Under the pieces are notes generated by a model, which was not told the DNA's origin, ran no database searches, and saw nothing but the letters and a program-made list of their open reading frames with translations. DNA of 8,463 nt from Candidatus Segetimicrobium genomatis (lineage in GTDB: Bacteria; Sysuimicrobiota; Sysuimicrobiia; Sysuimicrobiales; Segetimicrobiaceae). Position 1 is the first letter of the stretch. Every line of letters begins with the position of its first letter. The stretch spans positions 3,973 through 12,435 of the forward strand of contig VBAN01000254.1 of assembly GCA_005882445.1 (NCBI GenBank). The letters run 5' to 3'. The translations under genes and the position numbers were made by a program. Shown here piece after piece: positions 6,357-8,463 of this stretch.

Positions 6357-7070
6357 CTATCCGATCCGCGAGAGCGAGACGCGAAAGAACGGGTGCCGGA
6401 CGAGCCGGAGTCCCGGAATGCCCGCCGCCTCGGCGAGCCGGCGGTACTCGTCCCACGAGGACGCGCGGCGGACGGAGAGCGGCCCGTCGTGACGAATCAG
6501 CCGGTTGCTCGACAGGCGGGTCAGGAGCCATGCGCCACCGTACCCGGCGGCGCAGCGCAGCAGGTCGACCACCAGGAAGCCGATGCGCGCCACCCGGTTG
6601 AGGGATCCGATCAGGGCCAGGCCTTCCTCGGGCGTCAGGTGGTGAAGCGCCAGATTGCACAGACAGACATCGACGCTCGCCTCCCGAAACGGCAGCATCC
6701 GGGCATCGGCCTGGAGCACCGTGACGGCGCCGCAGGAGGCGGTCGCGGCGCCGGCGAGGCGCGCAGTGGTCGGATGGCGGTCCACTGCCGCGATGCGGAC
6801 CGCAATTCCCGCTCGTGCAGCCCACGCCGCCACGGCGGTCGGGACATCTCCTCCCCCCGTCGCGACATCGAGCACGGTCAACACGCTCCGCGCGGGTGCG
6901 GGCCGGCTTCGCCACACCGGGAGCACCCGGTTCAGATACGCCCGGACGATGGCATGCGCGCCCAGAAACCGGTTCATCCGCTCCAGGTCCCTGAAGCTCC
7001 CCCGAAGTTCTTCGGTCGCGCGGGCCGGGTCGTCCATGAGTTCCGCTGCGCTGCTCTGCAGAATGTTCAT
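6357..7070 (-). CDS. Class I SAM-dependent methyltransferase
   Basis: This is a 237-residue cytoplasmic methyltransferase. Motif I is clear, LDVATGGGD (67-75), with the post-I acidic residue Asp97 in AAVDRHP. ADARMLPF (121-128) precedes the motif II-like VDVCLCNLALHHL (133-145), the standard layout of ubiE/type 11-12 methyltransferases. The C-terminal part (GPLSVRRASSWDEYRRLAEAAGI ... HPFFRVSL) is typical of members found beside FAD oxidoreductases. It probably methylates oxygen or carbon on the operon's product; this is inferred from context. It is the first gene of the leftward operon. The ATG at 7070 has no good Shine-Dalgarno but lies 12 bases after a perfect -10 box, so translation may begin near the 5' end of the mRNA. 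An internal ATG (residue 12) is an alternative start, and conserved sequence (about ELRGSFRDLERMNRFLG) begins only after it. Confidence 0.87.
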   Translation of the reverse strand: MNILQSSAAELMDDPARATEELRGSFRDLERMNRFLGAHAIVRAYLNRVLPVWRSRPAPARSVLTVLDVATGGGDVPTAVAAWAARAGIAVRIAAVDRHPTTARLAGAATASCGAVTVLQADARMLPFREASVDVCLCNLALHHLTPEEGLALIGSLNRVARIGFLVVDLLRCAAGYGGAWLLTRLSSNRLIRHDGPLSVRRASSWDEYRRLAEAAGIPGLRLVRHPFFRVSLSRIG

Positions 7071-7082
7071 CGGCGCCGTCCC

Positions 7083-7088
7083 ATTATA
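7083..7088 (-). promoter_or_regulatory. -10 box (TATAAT) of the leftward operon
   Basis: Read on the minus strand, a perfect TATAAT spans 7088-7083. The predicted transcript start is about 7076, leaving a 5' leader of about 6 bases before the ATG at 7070. No convincing -35 hexamer is found at 16-18 bp. Two TTCAC repeats on the plus strand (7092-7096 and 7100-7104, 8 bp apart) lie just upstream of the box and might bind an activator. Confidence 0.55.
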
Positions 7089-7202
7089 TGTTTCACCGAT
7101 TCACGCTCGCGTAACGCTTTTGATTCGACGATCACGCTTTCCTACAGGAGACGCAGCCTGGAGAGGAGGGAGAGCCGGACACCCTGGAGGTTCGCGGAGG
7201 CC

Positions 7203-7231
7203 TTCATCAAACCTTTATACGGCGTTCATAC
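7203..7231 (+). promoter_or_regulatory. Three direct repeats at 11-bp steps, probable OmpR/PhoB-type operator
   Basis: TTCATCA (7203-7209), TTTATAC (7214-7220) and TTCATAC (7225-7231) begin exactly 11 bases apart and share the pattern TT-ATA/C. Tandem heptamers at one helical turn are the usual binding pattern of OmpR/PhoB-class regulators. The array ends 42 bases before the start codon of such a regulator, which suggests autoregulation. TACACT at 7229-7234 is a possible -10 box overlapping the last repeat. No clear -35 is present, as expected for an activator-dependent promoter. The rest of 7071-7273 shows no gene. Confidence 0.45.
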
Positions 7232-7273
7232 ACTGCGGGCGCGGCAGAGAACAGTACATCGGAGGCCTCGCGC

Positions 7274-7888
7274 ATGTCCGAGGAACAGACCGTTCTCGTC
7301 GTCGACGACGATCACCGGCTCGTCTCGCTCGTCCGGATGTACCTCGAGCGGGAAGGATTCGGGGTGTTCGCCGCCTACGACGGCCAGCACGCCATGGACC
7401 TGTACGCCCGCCACCGGCCGGGGTTCATCATCCTGGACCTGCTGCTTCCCAAGATCGATGGAATCACGGTCTGCCGGCAGATCCGGAAAAATTCCAACGT
7501 CCCGATCCTGATGCTGACGGCCAAGGTGGAGGAGGTGGACAAGCTCGTGGGGCTTTCCGTCGGGGCGGACGATTACGTGACCAAGCCGTTCAGCCCCCGC
7601 GAGCTCGTGGCCCGGGTGCGGGCGATCCTGCGCCGCGCCACGCCCGCGACGTCTGTCGTGCCCAAACTCACGCACGGCGACCTGATGATGGACCTGGAGC
7701 GGCACGAGGTGGCCGCCGACGGGCGCGAGGTCCGGCTGACCCCGATCGACGTGGTGGTCGACCGGACGGTCGACGTCCACATCGGCAAGTTGCGGGAGAA
7801 GCTCGGGGACGATCCGGCGCGCCCCCGGTACATCCAGACGGTTCGCGGGGTCGGGTACAAACTCGTCGGGAACGATCGTGCGGGATAG
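7274..7888 (+). CDS. OmpR/PhoB-family response regulator with a shortened DNA-binding domain
   Basis: The 204-residue regulator has an intact receiver domain at about 5-121: the acidic pocket Asp11-Asp12-Asp13, phosphoacceptor Asp55 in ILDLLLP, Thr82 and Lys104 in VTKPF. After a linker comes the start of an OmpR-type winged helix (LTHGDLMMDLERHEVAADGREVRLTP). The sequence then jumps from TP at 156-157 through IDVVVD to RTVDVHIGKLREKLGDD and the C-terminal wing TVRGVGYKLV. Compared with E. coli PhoB recalled from memory, about 29 residues are absent: the first two helices (the E-F-LL ... HPG ... SRE-LL-VW part). The usual length is ~230, so the deletion is in frame and a folded DNA-binding domain is doubtful. 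GGAGG at 7261-7265, 8 bases before the ATG, fixes the start. It overlaps the histidine kinase by 11 bases, the usual arrangement for a cognate pair. Confidence 0.85.
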   Translation: MSEEQTVLVVDDDHRLVSLVRMYLEREGFGVFAAYDGQHAMDLYARHRPGFIILDLLLPKIDGITVCRQIRKNSNVPILMLTAKVEEVDKLVGLSVGADDYVTKPFSPRELVARVRAILRRATPATSVVPKLTHGDLMMDLERHEVAADGREVRLTPIDVVVDRTVDVHIGKLREKLGDDPARPRYIQTVRGVGYKLVGNDRAG

Positions 7889-8463
7889 CCTGCTATGGCG
7901 CCTCCTGGGAGCGCAGTGGCTCGTCATTGCCATCGCGGTGGCCATTTCGGGGGCGGCGCTGTCGCATCAGGTGGCGCACACCTTCATGGCCATCATGGTG
8001 CGCTACCACGTGGACCCCACGACCTTCGAGGCGGAGTTCCGGGCGGCCGGCATCCGGATCCTGCTGATCAGCAGCCTGGTCGCCGCGGCGATCGCGATGC
8101 TGCTGGGATGGGTGCTGGTCACCAGGATTGTCCGTCCCCTCGAGCAGATGATGGTTCTTGCCGAGCGGATCGCCACGGGCGATTACGCCCGGCGGCTCGA
8201 CCGCCACGGACGGGACGAGATCGGGCGTCTGGCGGAGTCCCTCAACCAGATGGCGGCGAGCCTGCAGCGGACCGAGGCGTTCCGCCGGGAACTGGTCGCG
8301 AACGTCGCCCATGAGCTGCGGACGCCCCTGTCCACCCTGCAGGGGTATCTCGAGGCGCTGCGCGACGGGGTGGCCCCGCCGAGCCCAGAGACGCTGGCCA
8401 TGCTCCACGGCGAGGTCATCCGGCTTGCCCGGCTGGTCGGCGACCTCCACCAGTTGAGCCAGT
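7878..8463 (+). CDS. Sensor histidine kinase, N-terminal part (runs off the window)
   Basis: The frame is open to the last base, giving 195 residues. The start is GTG 7878, with GGGA at 7868-7871, overlapping the regulator's end. Transmembrane helix 1 is at about 9-29, then a short extracytoplasmic loop of about 30 residues (HTFMAIMVRYHVDPTTFEAEF), helix 2 at about 59-82, and a HAMP domain (RIVRPLEQMMVLAERIATGDY ... DEIGRLAESLNQMAASL). The HisKA dimerisation domain carries the H-box NVAHELRTPLSTL with phosphoacceptor His145. The ATP-binding domain lies beyond the edge. The loop is too small for a classic ligand-binding fold, so the kinase may sense the membrane or signals in its helices; this is inference. 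It should phosphorylate Asp55 of the preceding regulator. Confidence 0.9.
   Translation, partial: MRDSLLWRLLGAQWLVIAIAVAISGAALSHQVAHTFMAIMVRYHVDPTTFEAEFRAAGIRILLISSLVAAAIAMLLGWVLVTRIVRPLEQMMVLAERIATGDYARRLDRHGRDEIGRLAESLNQMAASLQRTEAFRRELVANVAHELRTPLSTLQGYLEALRDGVAPPSPETLAMLHGEVIRLARLVGDLHQLSQ

Noticed and set aside
4787..6601. 604-codon open frame on the plus strand
   Set aside because: It is antisense to the SRPBCC, flavoenzyme and methyltransferase genes, which carry clear family motifs. The plus-strand product is repetitive Arg/Pro/Gly-rich sequence.
6237..8067. Plus-strand open frames (6237-7511 and 6655-8067) spanning the methyltransferase, the divergent region and the regulator
   Set aside because: They cross the divergent control region and unrelated genes, with no domain or ribosome site.
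1..8463. CRISPR array, tRNA or rRNA genes, insertion sequences, attachment sites
   Set aside because: No regularly spaced long repeats, tRNA-like TTC-x-A arms with CCA ends, rRNA-conserved stretches, transposase motifs or flanking inverted repeats were seen.

Overview
This is a GC-rich bacterial window (roughly two thirds G+C by eye). The codons strongly favour G or C in third position, some starts are GTG, and two perfect TATAAT boxes lie almost on top of start codons. No rRNA, tRNA, insertion sequence, CRISPR array or phage gene is visible. The gene content (Tat export, a PaaK-like ligase, a small ketosynthase cluster, a two-component system) suggests a free-living environmental bacterium. 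The phylum cannot be fixed from this sequence. Close-set -10 boxes would fit a lineage that uses leaderless mRNAs, but that is only a weak hint.

Layout. (1) Positions 1-462 hold the C-terminal two thirds of tatC, entering from the left edge. (2) Positions 591-3485 hold a rightward pair: a secreted FAD-dependent oxidoreductase with a twin-arginine-like signal, then a PaaK-type aryl-CoA ligase. They are driven by a well-formed promoter whose predicted start of transcription falls on the first ATG. (3) Positions 3486-7070 hold a leftward operon, read from 7070 down: SAM-dependent methyltransferase, FAD-dependent geranylgeranyl-reductase-like oxidoreductase, SRPBCC/polyketide-cyclase-like protein, and FabF-like ketosynthase. 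The genes are 4 nt apart, adjacent, or overlapping. The ligase and ketosynthase stop codons abut with no spacer. (4) Positions 7071-7273 are a divergent control region with a TATAAT box for the leftward operon and three TTCATAC-like repeats at 11-bp steps before the rightward genes. (5) Positions 7274-8463 hold an OmpR/PhoB-type response regulator overlapping a sensor histidine kinase that runs off the right edge.

How the genes may work together. The leftward operon has the parts of a small fatty-acid- or polyketide-derived pathway: chain extension, cyclisation or ligand binding, flavin oxidation or reduction, and methylation. No carrier protein, acyltransferase or ketoreductase is in view. 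The rightward oxidoreductase lies next to tatC and carries a Tat-like signal, so it may be exported folded with FAD bound.

The main oddity is that two genes look internally shortened. The SRPBCC gene has its first ~20 codons in one frame and the rest in another, with about 20 family residues missing at the join. The response regulator lacks about 29 residues of its winged-helix domain, in frame. Either these are real lesions or the assembly has lost short segments. The 11-bp-phased repeats just upstream of the regulator make the second case especially worth checking.
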